64,000 nt of DNA from Pseudomonas graminis. GTDB taxonomy: Bacteria; Pseudomonadota; Gammaproteobacteria; Pseudomonadales; Pseudomonadaceae. Shown one piece after another: positions 1 to 7,862 of this stretch; the stretch's first letter is position 1, and every line of letters starts with the position of its first letter. The position numbers were made by a program, and so were the translations under genes. Under the pieces are notes generated by a model, which was given only the letters and a program-made list of their open reading frames with translations, was not told where the DNA came from and made no database searches. The DNA is taken from contig NZ_SOCR01000006.1 in assembly GCF_004364335.1 (NCBI RefSeq), forward strand, positions 31,778 to 95,777. Direction: 5' to 3'.

Positions 1-558
1 AATGAGCTGCACCCGAACGTCGAGCTGCAGGTCGTGCTGAGCGATCAGCAGGTGGATCCGGTCAAGGGTGGCTTCGACGTCACGATTCGGATTGCCAGCC
101 TGCCGGATTCGTCGATGATCGCGCGCTCACTGGCCCCGGCGCCGAGGATCATGGTGGCCTCGCCTGATTACCTGGCGCGCGAAGGCACGCCGCAAACGCC
201 GAAGGATCTGGCACACCATAAGTGCCTGAGCTACGGCTATCTGCAGAGCGGCGTGAGTTTGCAGCTGTGCAATGGCAAGGAAACCCAGCGAGTGACGGTG
301 AGCGGGCCGTTGCACGCCAATAACGGTGACATCCTGGCGCAGGCTGCGGTGGCGGGAATGGGCATCGCATTGCTGCCCAATTTCATCATCGAGCGCGCGG
401 TGGCGGATGGACGCCTGGTGCCGGTGCTGTGCGAGTGGGAAGCGCCGGCGATTACGGTCAATGCGGTGTATCCCTCAGCTCGACGAGTGCCGATGAAGAC
501 GCGGGCATTTATCGATTTTCTGGTGGCTGAGTTGTCGGTTGAATCCGGGGCGTTTTAA
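1..558 (+). CDS. LysR-family regulator, 3' part
   Basis: The reading frame is open from base 1 and ends at TAA 556-558, giving 185 residues. There is no N-terminal winged helix, so the gene begins before the window. What remains resembles the effector-binding domain of LysR regulators: the stretch VASPDYLAREGTPQTPKDLA, a later HKCLSYGY segment and NGDILAQAAVAGMGIALLPN are typical of the CrgA/DmlR-like branch, which binds small aromatic or organic acid effectors. LysR regulators often control divergent or adjacent genes. The next gene here is a convergent dehydrogenase beyond a REP cluster, so the target is probably upstream of the window. Effector unknown. Confidence 0.85.
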   Translation, partial: NELHPNVELQVVLSDQQVDPVKGGFDVTIRIASLPDSSMIARSLAPAPRIMVASPDYLAREGTPQTPKDLAHHKCLSYGYLQSGVSLQLCNGKETQRVTVSGPLHANNGDILAQAAVAGMGIALLPNFIIERAVADGRLVPVLCEWEAPAITVNAVYPSARRVPMKTRAFIDFLVAELSVESGAF

Positions 559-591
559 GAGAAAAACATGGCCTGAATGCTCAGTCCATCC

Positions 592-678
592 GTAGGAGCC
601 GGCTTGCTGGCGAAGGCAATCTGTCAGATCCATCGAAGAGGACTGACCCACCGCATTCGCCAGCAAGCCGGCTCCCAC
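592..678. repeat. REPIN: inverted pair of REP elements
   Basis: A GTAGGAGCCGGCTTGCTGG-type arm at about 592-617 is matched by its inverted copy at about 655-678. Two REP sequences in inverted orientation with a short spacer form a REPIN, the unit mobilised in trans by RAYT transposases in Pseudomonas. It lies between the LysR and dehydrogenase genes, which converge here. Confidence 0.85.
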
Positions 679-722
679 ACACCATGACCCGCCATAACTT
701 CTGCAAACGACACGGGCACTGT

Positions 723-811
723 GTAGGAGCGCGCTTGCCCGCGAAACGGTCGTACATTCGCCAGATCTCTATCGTTGGTACGCACGTCATCGCGAGCAAG
801 CGCGTTCCTAC
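723..811. repeat. REPIN of a second REP subfamily
   Basis: The arm GTAGGAGCGCGCTTGCCCGC at 723 is followed by an imperfect inverted copy at 791-811. The core differs from the REPIN just upstream (GCGCGCTTGCCCGCG against GCCGGCTTGCTGGCG), so two REP subfamilies sit side by side. This arm type is the one that builds the tandem array at 9.26-10.37 kb. Confidence 0.8.
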
Positions 812-833
812 AATTACGGCGGTGTCAGGTCCT

Positions 834-1787
834 TCACACCACACTCCCCACCGGGAATTTCCCCGCCAGACCATCCGCCAGACTCGCCAACACCATCTCA
901 CCCATTCGCGTTCGGGTTTGCACAGTGGCGCTGGCGCGGTGGGGTTGCAGGACTACCGTTTCCAGAGCGAACAAGGCATCCGGCACATGGGGTTCGTCAG
1001 CAAACACATCCAGCCCCGCGCCTGCAATTGATCCCGCTTCCAGCGCTGCAACAAGGTCCGGCTCATTGACCAGACTGCCGCGCGCCACGTTGATCAAAAA
1101 CCCCTGCGCGCCCAGCGCTTCCAGCACCCTGGCGTTGATGATGCCTTTGGCTTTGTCGGCGGCTGCAGCGATGATCAGCGCGTCACTCTGCACCGCCAAT
1201 TCGACCAGATCGCTGACGAAGGTGTAAGGCACGTCGCCCATGGCGTTGAGGTCGGTGTAGCTGATCGGGCAACCGAACGCCGCGGCGCGTGTGGCAACGG
1301 CCCGCCCTACCCGGCCCATGCCGACGATGCCGATGCGCATGCCGCTGAATTGACGCGCCAGTGGCAGCGGCACCAGCGGCGTTGCGGTCTTGGCCCAGGC
1401 GCCGGAGCGCACATAGCGGTCGCCCGTGCACAGCCCGCGACAGGCCGAAATCAGCAGGCCGATGGCGAGGTCGGCGACGTCTTCGGTCAGCGCGCCGATG
1501 GTGGCCGAGACACGAATGCCACGGTCCCGCGCGTAGGCCAGATCAATCGCATCGGTGCCGACGCCGTTGACCGCGATGACTTCCACCTTCGGTAACTGTT
1601 CCATTACTTCGCGGGTGATGCCGGTATGGCCGCCGGTGACTACGCCGCGGATGTTGGCGCCGTGCTCGCGTAAATAGGCAGCCTTGTCAGCCTGCTGGAA
1701 GTACGGGCGAACGGTGTAAAGCTCGTTCAGACGCGCGTTGATTTCAGGGATCAGGATCGGGCTCAACTGGAGGATTTCAGGTTTCAT
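834..1787 (-). CDS. D-2-hydroxyacid dehydrogenase
   Basis: 317 residues, the usual size for NAD(P)-dependent D-2-hydroxyacid dehydrogenases of the glyoxylate/hydroxypyruvate reductase type. A Rossmann motif GMGRVG lies at 156-161. The catalytic triad is visible as Arg236 (NVARGSLV), Glu265 (FADEP) and His283 (QPHRAS). Asp179 after the second Rossmann strand suggests NAD. The ATG at 1787 follows GAGCGAG; an ATG at 1802 and one at 1826 are in frame alternatives. It follows the SDR gene closely and looks like the last gene of that operon. It probably interconverts a 2-keto acid and a D-2-hydroxy acid; the substrate cannot be read from sequence. Confidence 0.85.
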   Translation of the reverse strand: MKPEILQLSPILIPEINARLNELYTVRPYFQQADKAAYLREHGANIRGVVTGGHTGITREVMEQLPKVEVIAVNGVGTDAIDLAYARDRGIRVSATIGALTEDVADLAIGLLISACRGLCTGDRYVRSGAWAKTATPLVPLPLARQFSGMRIGIVGMGRVGRAVATRAAAFGCPISYTDLNAMGDVPYTFVSDLVELAVQSDALIIAAAADKAKGIINARVLEALGAQGFLINVARGSLVNEPDLVAALEAGSIAGAGLDVFADEPHVPDALFALETVVLQPHRASATVQTRTRMGEMVLASLADGLAGKFPVGSVV

Positions 1788-1818
1788 CGGTATCTCGCTC
1801 ATCTCGATTTCGGACGGA

Positions 1819-2583
1819 TCAACCACGGCCCACGAAAGGCATGTTGGTGGCCATGACGGTCATGTTCAGTACGTTGGCGGACAGCGGCAGCGCGGCGATG
1901 TAACGCACCGCGTCGGCAATGTGCTTGACGTCGATCATCGGCTCGACGGCGGTCGAACCATTGGCCTGACGCACGCCCTTGGTCATGCGCACCGACAGCT
2001 CGGTCAGCGCGTTGCCGATGTCGATCTGGCTGCAGGCGATGTTGAATTCCCGACCGTCCAGCGCCAGGCTTTTGGTCAGCCCCAGCACGGCGTGCTTGCT
2101 GGCGGTGTAGGGCCCGGTGAACGGCCGTGGCACATGGGCGGAGATCGAACCGTTGTTAATGATCCGGCCACCCTGCGGCGACTGCTTGCGCATCAGGCCA
2201 AACGCGCCCCGGCTGCACAGGAAAACGCCCGTCACGTTGGTGTCGATCACGCTCAGCCACTTCTCAATGGGCAACTCGTCCATCGGCACAGCGGGGGCGT
2301 TGACACCGGCGTTGTTGAACACCAGATCGAGGCGGCCATACGCCTCCTCGATGGTCGCGAACAGCTGGTCGACGCTGGCCGGATCGCGCACGTCGCACGA
2401 CACCGCCAACGCTTCCCTGCCCTGCTCGCGCGCTTGCGCGACCACCTCTTCGAGGGGCTCCAGACGACGCCCGGTGACCACCACTTTGTAGCCATCTTCA
2501 AGCAGGCCGAACGCGACGGAGCGGCCGATGCCACTGCCAGCACCGGTGACCAGGGCAATTTTCGAAACGGATTGATCAGTCAT
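1819..2583 (-). CDS. SDR-family NAD(P)-dependent oxidoreductase
   Basis: 254 residues, a classical short-chain dehydrogenase. Cofactor motif TGAGSGIG at 13-20, NNAG at 90-93, and the catalytic set Asn116, Ser146, Tyr159, Lys163 (YTASK). AAGGAGAA precedes the ATG. It lies between the FAH hydrolase and the hydroxyacid dehydrogenase on the same strand with a gap of about 50 bp to the first, so the three are likely co-transcribed. Known pathways that pair an SDR with an FAH hydrolase oxidise a 2-keto-3-deoxy sugar acid to a 2,4-diketo acid, which the hydrolase then cleaves. Applying that here is inference. Confidence 0.85.
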   Translation of the reverse strand: MTDQSVSKIALVTGAGSGIGRSVAFGLLEDGYKVVVTGRRLEPLEEVVAQAREQGREALAVSCDVRDPASVDQLFATIEEAYGRLDLVFNNAGVNAPAVPMDELPIEKWLSVIDTNVTGVFLCSRGAFGLMRKQSPQGGRIINNGSISAHVPRPFTGPYTASKHAVLGLTKSLALDGREFNIACSQIDIGNALTELSVRMTKGVRQANGSTAVEPMIDVKHIADAVRYIAALPLSANVLNMTVMATNMPFVGRG

Positions 2584-2633
2584 TATTGTTCTCCTTGTTG
2601 CTCATCAAAATGCTGCGGTTCTGGATGAATCGC

Positions 2634-3323
2634 TCAGCGGCGCTCACCCACTCTCACTTCAAATTCGCCGATACCGTCGATGCCGCCATTGATCACGTCA
2701 CCCGCTTCGAGCGCAGCAACACCGGGCGGCGTGCCGGTCATGATCAGGTCACCGGCGCGCAACGTAACGGAATGGGAAAGCTGGCTGATGACTTCGCTCA
2801 CCGACCAGATCTGCTCGTCGAGATCGGAACGCTGACGCTCGACGCCATTGACACTCAGCCAGATGGCGCTTTGTCGCGGGTGCCCATCGCGGCCTGCCGG
2901 GCGAATGGGCGTGATCGGCGCGGAGCCGTCGAACGCCTTGGCCGGCTCCCACGGATTGCCCACCGCCTTGGCGGCCATTTGCAGATCACGACGGGTCAGG
3001 TCGAGCCCGGCGGCGTAGCCCCAGACGTGGTCCAGCGCCTGCTCGGCGTCGATCTCATAGCCGTCCTTACCAATGGCGACGACCAGCTCGATCTCGTGGC
3101 AGAACTGTTCAGTCTGGGTCGGAAACGCGACCTCGCCCACTGCATCCACCACCGACGTCGCCGGCTTCATGAAGAACGCCGGGACCTCGCGCTCGTCACT
3201 TGCGACATCGCCCCACTGGTAGTTCCGGCCCAGGCAAAACACCCGGCCAATGGGGAATCGCGCATCAGTGCCATGCACCGGCAAACTGCTGACGCGGGGC
3301 GGTTCGAATACAAAGTTGCTCAT
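2634..3323 (-). CDS. Fumarylacetoacetate hydrolase-family protein
   Basis: 229 residues, the short single-domain FAH form seen in fumarylpyruvate hydrolases and diketo-acid hydrolases. The divalent metal ligands Glu77 and Glu79 (HEIEL) and Asp108 (GLDLT) are in place, and the conserved CLGRNY and FFMKP motifs are at about 30 and 50. AAGGAA precedes the ATG. It is the first gene of a three-gene unit; an intrinsic terminator upstream separates it from the transporter gene, so it probably has its own promoter between 3324 and 3449. Likely role: hydrolytic C-C bond cleavage of a diketo acid to pyruvate or a similar product. Confidence 0.85.
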   Translation of the reverse strand: MSNFVFEPPRVSSLPVHGTDARFPIGRVFCLGRNYQWGDVASDEREVPAFFMKPATSVVDAVGEVAFPTQTEQFCHEIELVVAIGKDGYEIDAEQALDHVWGYAAGLDLTRRDLQMAAKAVGNPWEPAKAFDGSAPITPIRPAGRDGHPRQSAIWLSVNGVERQRSDLDEQIWSVSEVISQLSHSVTLRAGDLIMTGTPPGVAALEAGDVINGGIDGIGEFEVRVGERR

Positions 3324-3448
3324 GGAATTCCTTATCGCCGAAAGACGCTCAATTCAGTCAGATGCATTTCAGCCTACGGGATCAAACCGTGGGAAAGTTG
3401 GATAAAACCGTGTTTGCGCTGGACTAAAAAACTCAATATCGCCGGGAT

Positions 3449-3474
3449 TAAAAAAGGCGTATTTGCATACGCCT
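3449..3474 (-). terminator. Intrinsic terminator after the MFS gene
   Basis: On the minus strand AGGCGTAT and ATACGCCT form an 8-bp stem around a 4-base loop, followed by seven pyrimidines, mostly T. It lies 43 bp past the transporter stop codon and before the FAH gene, splitting the catabolic block into two transcripts. Confidence 0.8.
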
Positions 3475-3516
3475 CTGCCCAGTACGGCATAAGTTCACAC
3501 ACACATTCTTGAGCGG

Positions 3517-4860
3517 TTAGCTGGCCTTGAGCTCTATTCGATAAATGCGGCCGAGCAGCAGTGAGTAAGACAGTGTGCCGATGCACGCGACCCCGCCGAT
3601 GAACCAGAACGCCCATGCGAAGTTGCCGGTGACGTGGAGGATCTGCCCGATGACAATCGGGGTGACAATGCCGCCGATATTGGCCGCCAGACTGGTGATG
3701 CCCCCGGTCAGGCCGATCAGTTCCTTGGGTGCGATTTCCGACACGGCCGCCCAGGAGGATGACGCGATGCCTTGTGCGAAAAAGGCGATTGTGAGAAGTG
3801 CGATGCAGACTTCATTGGAGTCGGTGAAGTTGACAAGCATGATCGACATGCCGAGCGCCGAACCCACCACCAGCGGCAGCTTGCGGGAGAAAGACAGCGA
3901 GTAGCCGCGACGGATCATCCAGTCGGCGATAAACCCCGCCAGCAGCACGCCGACCGTGGCGCCAATGAACGGCAGTACCGCGAAGATGCCGACCTTGACC
4001 ATGGTCAGATGCCGTTCTTCAATCAGGTAGGTCGGGAACCACGTCAGGAAAAAGTACAGCGCCGACGTGCTCGCAAACTTGCCCAGGCAGATGGCCCACA
4101 CCTGACGGTATTTCAGCAGCTCGGCAATTTGCGCCCACTTGAATTTGTTTCGTTCCTGACTGCTTTTGACCAGGCCGCCGCCGTCTTCGATGTAGGCCAG
4201 CTCTTCCTTGCTGACCTTCTTGCAGTTCATCGGGTCGCGGTACAGGTGGAGCCAGGCAATTCCGAAGACGATGCCGACAATGCCGGTGCTATAAAACACG
4301 TGGCGCCAGTCATAGGTCGTGGCGAGCCACAGCAACAAACCGGTGAACAGTGCCGTGCCCAGATACTGCCCGCACACGTAGATGCTGCTGGCCGTGCCCC
4401 GCTCCCGCGCCGGGAACCAGACCGTAACCGCGCGGCTGTTGGCCGGAAACGCCGGCGCTTCCATCGCGCCGATTGCCAGACGCAACCCGAACAACGAAGC
4501 GAAGCCGCCGACCATGCCCTGGCACACGGTGACCGCCGACCATGAGATCAGTGAGGCGCCATAGGTGAACCGTGAACCGAATCGATCGGCGATGAAGCCG
4601 GCGGGCACCAGGGCGAAGGCGTAGGTCCAGGCGAAAGCGGAGAAGATCAGGCCCATCTCGACTTTATCCAGACCGAGGTCTTTGGCCATGAAGGGCGCCG
4701 CGATGGAGATGTTGACGCGGTCGACGTAGTTGATGATGGTGGCGATCAACAACAGCGACAGCATGAACCAGCGACGGTGGGTCATAGGTCGGGCGGGAGC
4801 GGCAGTGACTGGAGCGGCCACGACAGCATCCATCGCCTGAATATCAGGGTTGCTCGACAT
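3517..4860 (-). CDS. MFS anion:cation symporter-family transporter
   Basis: 447 residues with about 12 hydrophobic segments. The N-terminal signature NYVDRVNISIAAP and the loop between helices 2 and 3 (GFIADRFGSR) mark the anion:cation symporter family, whose members take up hexuronates, glucarate, galactonate and some aromatic acids. GAGGAAT precedes the ATG. It is the first gene of the minus-strand catabolic block and is divergent from an AraC gene across 321 bp. It probably imports the organic acid consumed by the hydrolase and dehydrogenases next to it. Substrate not determinable here. Confidence 0.88.
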   Translation of the reverse strand: MSSNPDIQAMDAVVAAPVTAAPARPMTHRRWFMLSLLLIATIINYVDRVNISIAAPFMAKDLGLDKVEMGLIFSAFAWTYAFALVPAGFIADRFGSRFTYGASLISWSAVTVCQGMVGGFASLFGLRLAIGAMEAPAFPANSRAVTVWFPARERGTASSIYVCGQYLGTALFTGLLLWLATTYDWRHVFYSTGIVGIVFGIAWLHLYRDPMNCKKVSKEELAYIEDGGGLVKSSQERNKFKWAQIAELLKYRQVWAICLGKFASTSALYFFLTWFPTYLIEERHLTMVKVGIFAVLPFIGATVGVLLAGFIADWMIRRGYSLSFSRKLPLVVGSALGMSIMLVNFTDSNEVCIALLTIAFFAQGIASSSWAAVSEIAPKELIGLTGGITSLAANIGGIVTPIVIGQILHVTGNFAWAFWFIGGVACIGTLSYSLLLGRIYRIELKAS

Positions 4861-4981
4861 GAGAATTCCTCATTGTTTTTATTGGTATCGAGTGATGACG
4901 TGCACCCCCAAGTTATCGTACGACCGGTTTTAAACAAGACGACGCTTAGAACGTTTTCGGATTTCAAAAGGCGCCCGTAAT

Positions 4982-5100
4982 GAATTGTCCAAAAAACGGT
5001 GCGCGTGCTAAAACAGCAATCATCAAGCGAATGCATGCGCAAATGCCTGCGCTAGAGCGGTCTTTAGAAGGCGAGCGGTAATAGCATTCTTGGACAATTC
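4982..5100. promoter_or_regulatory. Divergent control region with distant inverted repeat
   Basis: The 321 bp between the transporter and AraC genes contain no gene. An exact 11-mer GAATTGTCCAA at 4982-4992 recurs inverted (TTGGACAATTC) at 5090-5100; allowing one mismatch it extends to 13 of 14 bases. The copies are about 97 bp apart, a spacing suited to DNA looping or to separate control of the two diverging promoters. The AraC regulator encoded next door is the obvious candidate binder, but that is inference. Confidence 0.5.
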
Positions 5101-5181
5101 GACTCGCCATCTCCCGGATGAAAGTTTTGGATTTAGTCATACGACGACCGACAATAAGAAATACAAGACGAGGAGCACTCG

Positions 5182-6084
5182 ATGGATTCCGTCAATCGCG
5201 TACCCACCTACGGAATGCAACAGCGCAGTGAGCGGACGGATTTTTACATTCGCGGCAAGACCGAGGGCAAGGCGGAAACCGCACCCCATCGGCACGAGTA
5301 TTTTCAGATCCAGATCAACCTCGGCGGCGATACCGTGCAGCACATTGGCGGCGTGGTGCGGCCCTTCCCGCGCAACACGCTGGCGTTCATCCTGCCGCAC
5401 AAACTGCATTTGATCCCGCATCCGCCGGAAGGCAATTTCCTGCTGATCAACTTTGCCCAAACCTTCTTGCTGCCGCAGCTGCAATGCGACCCGCTGGACC
5501 TTGAAGACGTGGCCATCGCCCTCGCCCCGGAGCTGTCGCCGTTCCGTTTTCAGGAGCATCTGGATTTCACGCTGAACGCGGCAAACTTCTCCGAGATCGA
5601 GCATTTGCTGGGGCGCATGCGCGAGCTGGACGCGAACCGGCAGTTCGGTACGCGGGAAGTTCTCAAGGGGTGTCTGCTGCAACTGATCGGTACGGTCTGC
5701 CAGTTGTACGCCGACCCGATCAAGCTGCTGGCCGATGACAACGCCGCAGAGCGCAGCCGCCGCGACGCACTGGCGCGGATGTCGGAGTACGTGCGCAAGA
5801 ATCTCGACGACCCGGACCTGAGTCTGAAAAAAGCCGCCTCGGCCGCGTTTCTGTCGCCCAACTACCTGACCCACTGGCTGCGCAAGGAAGTCGGCAAGAC
5901 CTTCAGCGAGCTGGTGCTGGAGCGGCGCATGCACTTGGCGCGCACGCTGCTGCTCAACGGCAGCAAACCGGTGGGGGAAGTGGCGCGGTTGTGTGGGTTT
6001 GCCGACGAGGCCTACTTCTCGCGGCGCTTCCGCCACGCCCACGGCATGCCGCCGGGGCAGTTCAGGAAACAGCGGGATTTGTAG
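5182..6084 (+). CDS. AraC-family transcriptional regulator
   Basis: 300 residues. The N-terminal half has a cupin-like sensing region with HRHEYFQIQINLGG near residue 35. The C-terminal third, from about 200, is a double helix-turn-helix AraC domain: SLKKAASAAFLSPNYLTHWL forms the first HTH and PVGEVARLCGFADEAYFSRR the second. GAGGAGC lies just before the ATG. Its divergence from the transporter gene suggests it activates the catabolic block in response to the imported acid or a derivative. Confidence 0.9.
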   Translation: MDSVNRVPTYGMQQRSERTDFYIRGKTEGKAETAPHRHEYFQIQINLGGDTVQHIGGVVRPFPRNTLAFILPHKLHLIPHPPEGNFLLINFAQTFLLPQLQCDPLDLEDVAIALAPELSPFRFQEHLDFTLNAANFSEIEHLLGRMRELDANRQFGTREVLKGCLLQLIGTVCQLYADPIKLLADDNAAERSRRDALARMSEYVRKNLDDPDLSLKKAASAAFLSPNYLTHWLRKEVGKTFSELVLERRMHLARTLLLNGSKPVGEVARLCGFADEAYFSRRFRHAHGMPPGQFRKQRDL

Positions 6085-6152
6085 CACGCCGCACTCTGCG
6101 CCTGTAGCAGCCCGGATTTACCTGGAAGACAATCGGTGCCGCCCCACCGCAA

Positions 6153-6423
6153 TCGCGGGCAAGCGCGCTCCTACACTCGACGTGCGACGGCACGGGCTCT
6201 GTGTTGTACATCAAACGGTAGGAGCCGGCTTGCTGGCGAAGGCATTGGGTCAGGCACCACCAATGAAGAGCGCAGACCGCATTTGTCATCGAGCGGCACA
6301 ACTGACTTGCGGTGGCGAGGGCTCTGCGCTGCATCAAACGTAGGAGCCGGCTTGCTGGCGAAGGCATGGGGTCAGATGACGCAGCAGTGAGGGATAAATC
6401 GCGTTCGCCAGCAAGCCGGCTCC
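6153..6423. repeat. Cluster of four REP elements
   Basis: A gap of 361 bp between genes holds four REP arms: one GCGCGCTTGCCCGCG-type arm (inverted) at 6153-6175, two GCCGGCTTGCTGGCG-type arms at 6218 and 6340, and an inverted GCCGGC-type arm at 6404-6423 that pairs with the 6340 copy as a REPIN. The stretches just before 6218 and 6340 resemble each other (GGGCTCTG, then CATCAAACG), suggesting a local duplication. Confidence 0.85.
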
Positions 6424-6445
6424 AAGATGGATTAAGCTTGGCCCC

Positions 6446-7075
6446 ATGGATGACTCCGATTATCTGCGTCTTTTGACGAGCCAGGCCGAGCAAGCCAATG
6501 CGTTTCTGTCCAATGCGCGCAAGTGGGAGCGCGAACGTTGGGTGTGCGAACGGTTGCTGCAGGGCCTGAACATTCCCCATCGCACCGACGACTTCCTGCC
6601 TGCCGGGCAAGAGCCGCCGGACGTACTGTTTCGCGATGCGTGTTTTGAGGTGTTCTTTGTTCTGGATGAAGGCCGTCGGCTCAACGATGAGTGGCGCGAA
6701 GAACTGCAACGTCGGCGCAGCGCGTTTTCCCTCAGTCAGCTGGTGCGGCGAGAAGCCAAACCCAAACGCATTCCTGCTGCCGAATTGCTCCGCCGCCTGG
6801 CACCTACGCTGCGCAAAAAGGCTCACAACTACAAAGAACGCGGGCTGGATTTGGGCGAGCTGGACATCATTGCCTTCGCCAGCCTCAAGCGCGAGGTGCT
6901 GGACCTGAACAGCCACTTTCCGCCGCCCACCGAGTATTTGCGTCAAGGATGGCGATCACTCTCGCTGGTCGGGCCGACCTTCGCCCGGGTATTGTTCGCC
7001 CATCCGGATGCCCCGGATTTCCTGCGGACCAATCTGGGCCGCAGCGTGGTGTTTGATGTGGGAATCAGTCTATGA
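6446..7075 (+). CDS. DUF1780 family protein
   Basis: 209 residues. I recognise it as the DUF1780 family, a pseudomonad protein of unknown role sometimes described as nuclease-like. The protein is soluble, with no signal peptide or membrane segment. Charged helices dominate, for example ANAFLSNARKWERERWVCER near the N-terminus, and an acidic strand region follows (FRDACFEVFFVLDEGRR). The start ATG has no strong ribosome binding site. Its stop overlaps the ATG of the MOSC gene, so the two are translationally coupled and probably act together or are at least co-regulated. No catalytic residues can be assigned. Confidence 0.7.
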   Translation: MDDSDYLRLLTSQAEQANAFLSNARKWERERWVCERLLQGLNIPHRTDDFLPAGQEPPDVLFRDACFEVFFVLDEGRRLNDEWREELQRRRSAFSLSQLVRREAKPKRIPAAELLRRLAPTLRKKAHNYKERGLDLGELDIIAFASLKREVLDLNSHFPPPTEYLRQGWRSLSLVGPTFARVLFAHPDAPDFLRTNLGRSVVFDVGISL

Positions 7076-7611
7076 GTCCGTTGCAGGAATTGATCGCCGA
7101 TGTGCCCCAGCGCGGACGTGTGCGCTGGATCGGCGTGCGCCCGGAATCCCGTGGCGAGATGGTTGAACTTGACGCGGTGGAAGCCCGCCGCGAAGCAGGC
7201 CTGACTGGCGATCACGCCCGCCCGGGGCCGCGCAACGCCCGACAGGTGACGCTGATCCAGTGGGAGCATTTCGCCGTGGTCAGCTCACTGATGGGGCGGG
7301 CCGAGGACAACCCGGTGTTGCCACAGGATCTGCGGCGCAACATCGTGATCAGCGGCATCAACCTGTTCAGCCTGAAGAATCGACGCTTTCGCATCGGCCA
7401 GGCGATCTTCGAAACCACCGGCTGGTGCCAACCCTGCGCGCGCCTTGAGCAACGTCTCGGCCACGGTATTTTTCAGGCCGTTCGCGGCCATGGCGGAATC
7501 ACCGCGCGAGTGTTACAAAGCGGCATCGTGCGTCTGGATGATGTTTTGTGTATCGAGCCGATCGAACCGAGCGTCCAGGACTTTAACGCAGCCAACAGCG
7601 CCGTTTCCTGA
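7072..7611 (+). CDS. MOSC domain-containing protein
   Basis: 179 residues forming a single MOSC domain, the C-terminal sulfurase/sulfur-carrier fold of molybdenum cofactor enzymes. GLTGDHAR near 43, RQVTLIQWEH near 57 and RRNIVISGINL near 88 are family motifs, and the conserved cysteine region GWCQPCARLEQ provides Cys119 and Cys122, one of which would carry the sulfur. Its ATG overlaps the DUF1780 stop (ATGA). Stand-alone MOSC proteins such as YiiM confer resistance to N-hydroxylated bases; whether this one does is unknown. Confidence 0.85.
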   Translation: MSPLQELIADVPQRGRVRWIGVRPESRGEMVELDAVEARREAGLTGDHARPGPRNARQVTLIQWEHFAVVSSLMGRAEDNPVLPQDLRRNIVISGINLFSLKNRRFRIGQAIFETTGWCQPCARLEQRLGHGIFQAVRGHGGITARVLQSGIVRLDDVLCIEPIEPSVQDFNAANSAVS

Positions 7612-7673
7612 TCCGGGTCAATATGTTAATGAGCCTCAAATGATCAGCCGCCTGAAACCTGCCGACACAGCGC

Positions 7674-7757
7674 GTGTCGAAGAGTACCGTCAAGCACCCC
7701 GCCCAAGTCGAGCGCCGGCCTTTTTGGCTCTGGCTGCTCCTTGTGGTGGTGCTCTGA
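7674..7757 (+). CDS. Possible 27-residue membrane peptide
   Basis: A GTG-started frame between the MOSC and ndh genes encodes a basic N-terminus followed by a hydrophobic end rich in Trp, Leu and Val (FWLWLLLVVVL), one short membrane span. There is no clear Shine-Dalgarno sequence and the gap is only 251 bp. It could be a small membrane protein, the start of a decayed longer one, or chance. Confidence 0.2.
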   Translation: MSKSTVKHPAQVERRPFWLWLLLVVVL

Positions 7758-7862
7758 CCGGGCCCTTTGAGCCGGTTACCGAACGATCTGACGCTATGAG
7801 CTGCCTTGCGCTCGCGCGGATCGCGCTGACACAGAATTCCCTAAGCCTTATGAGATATCCCC

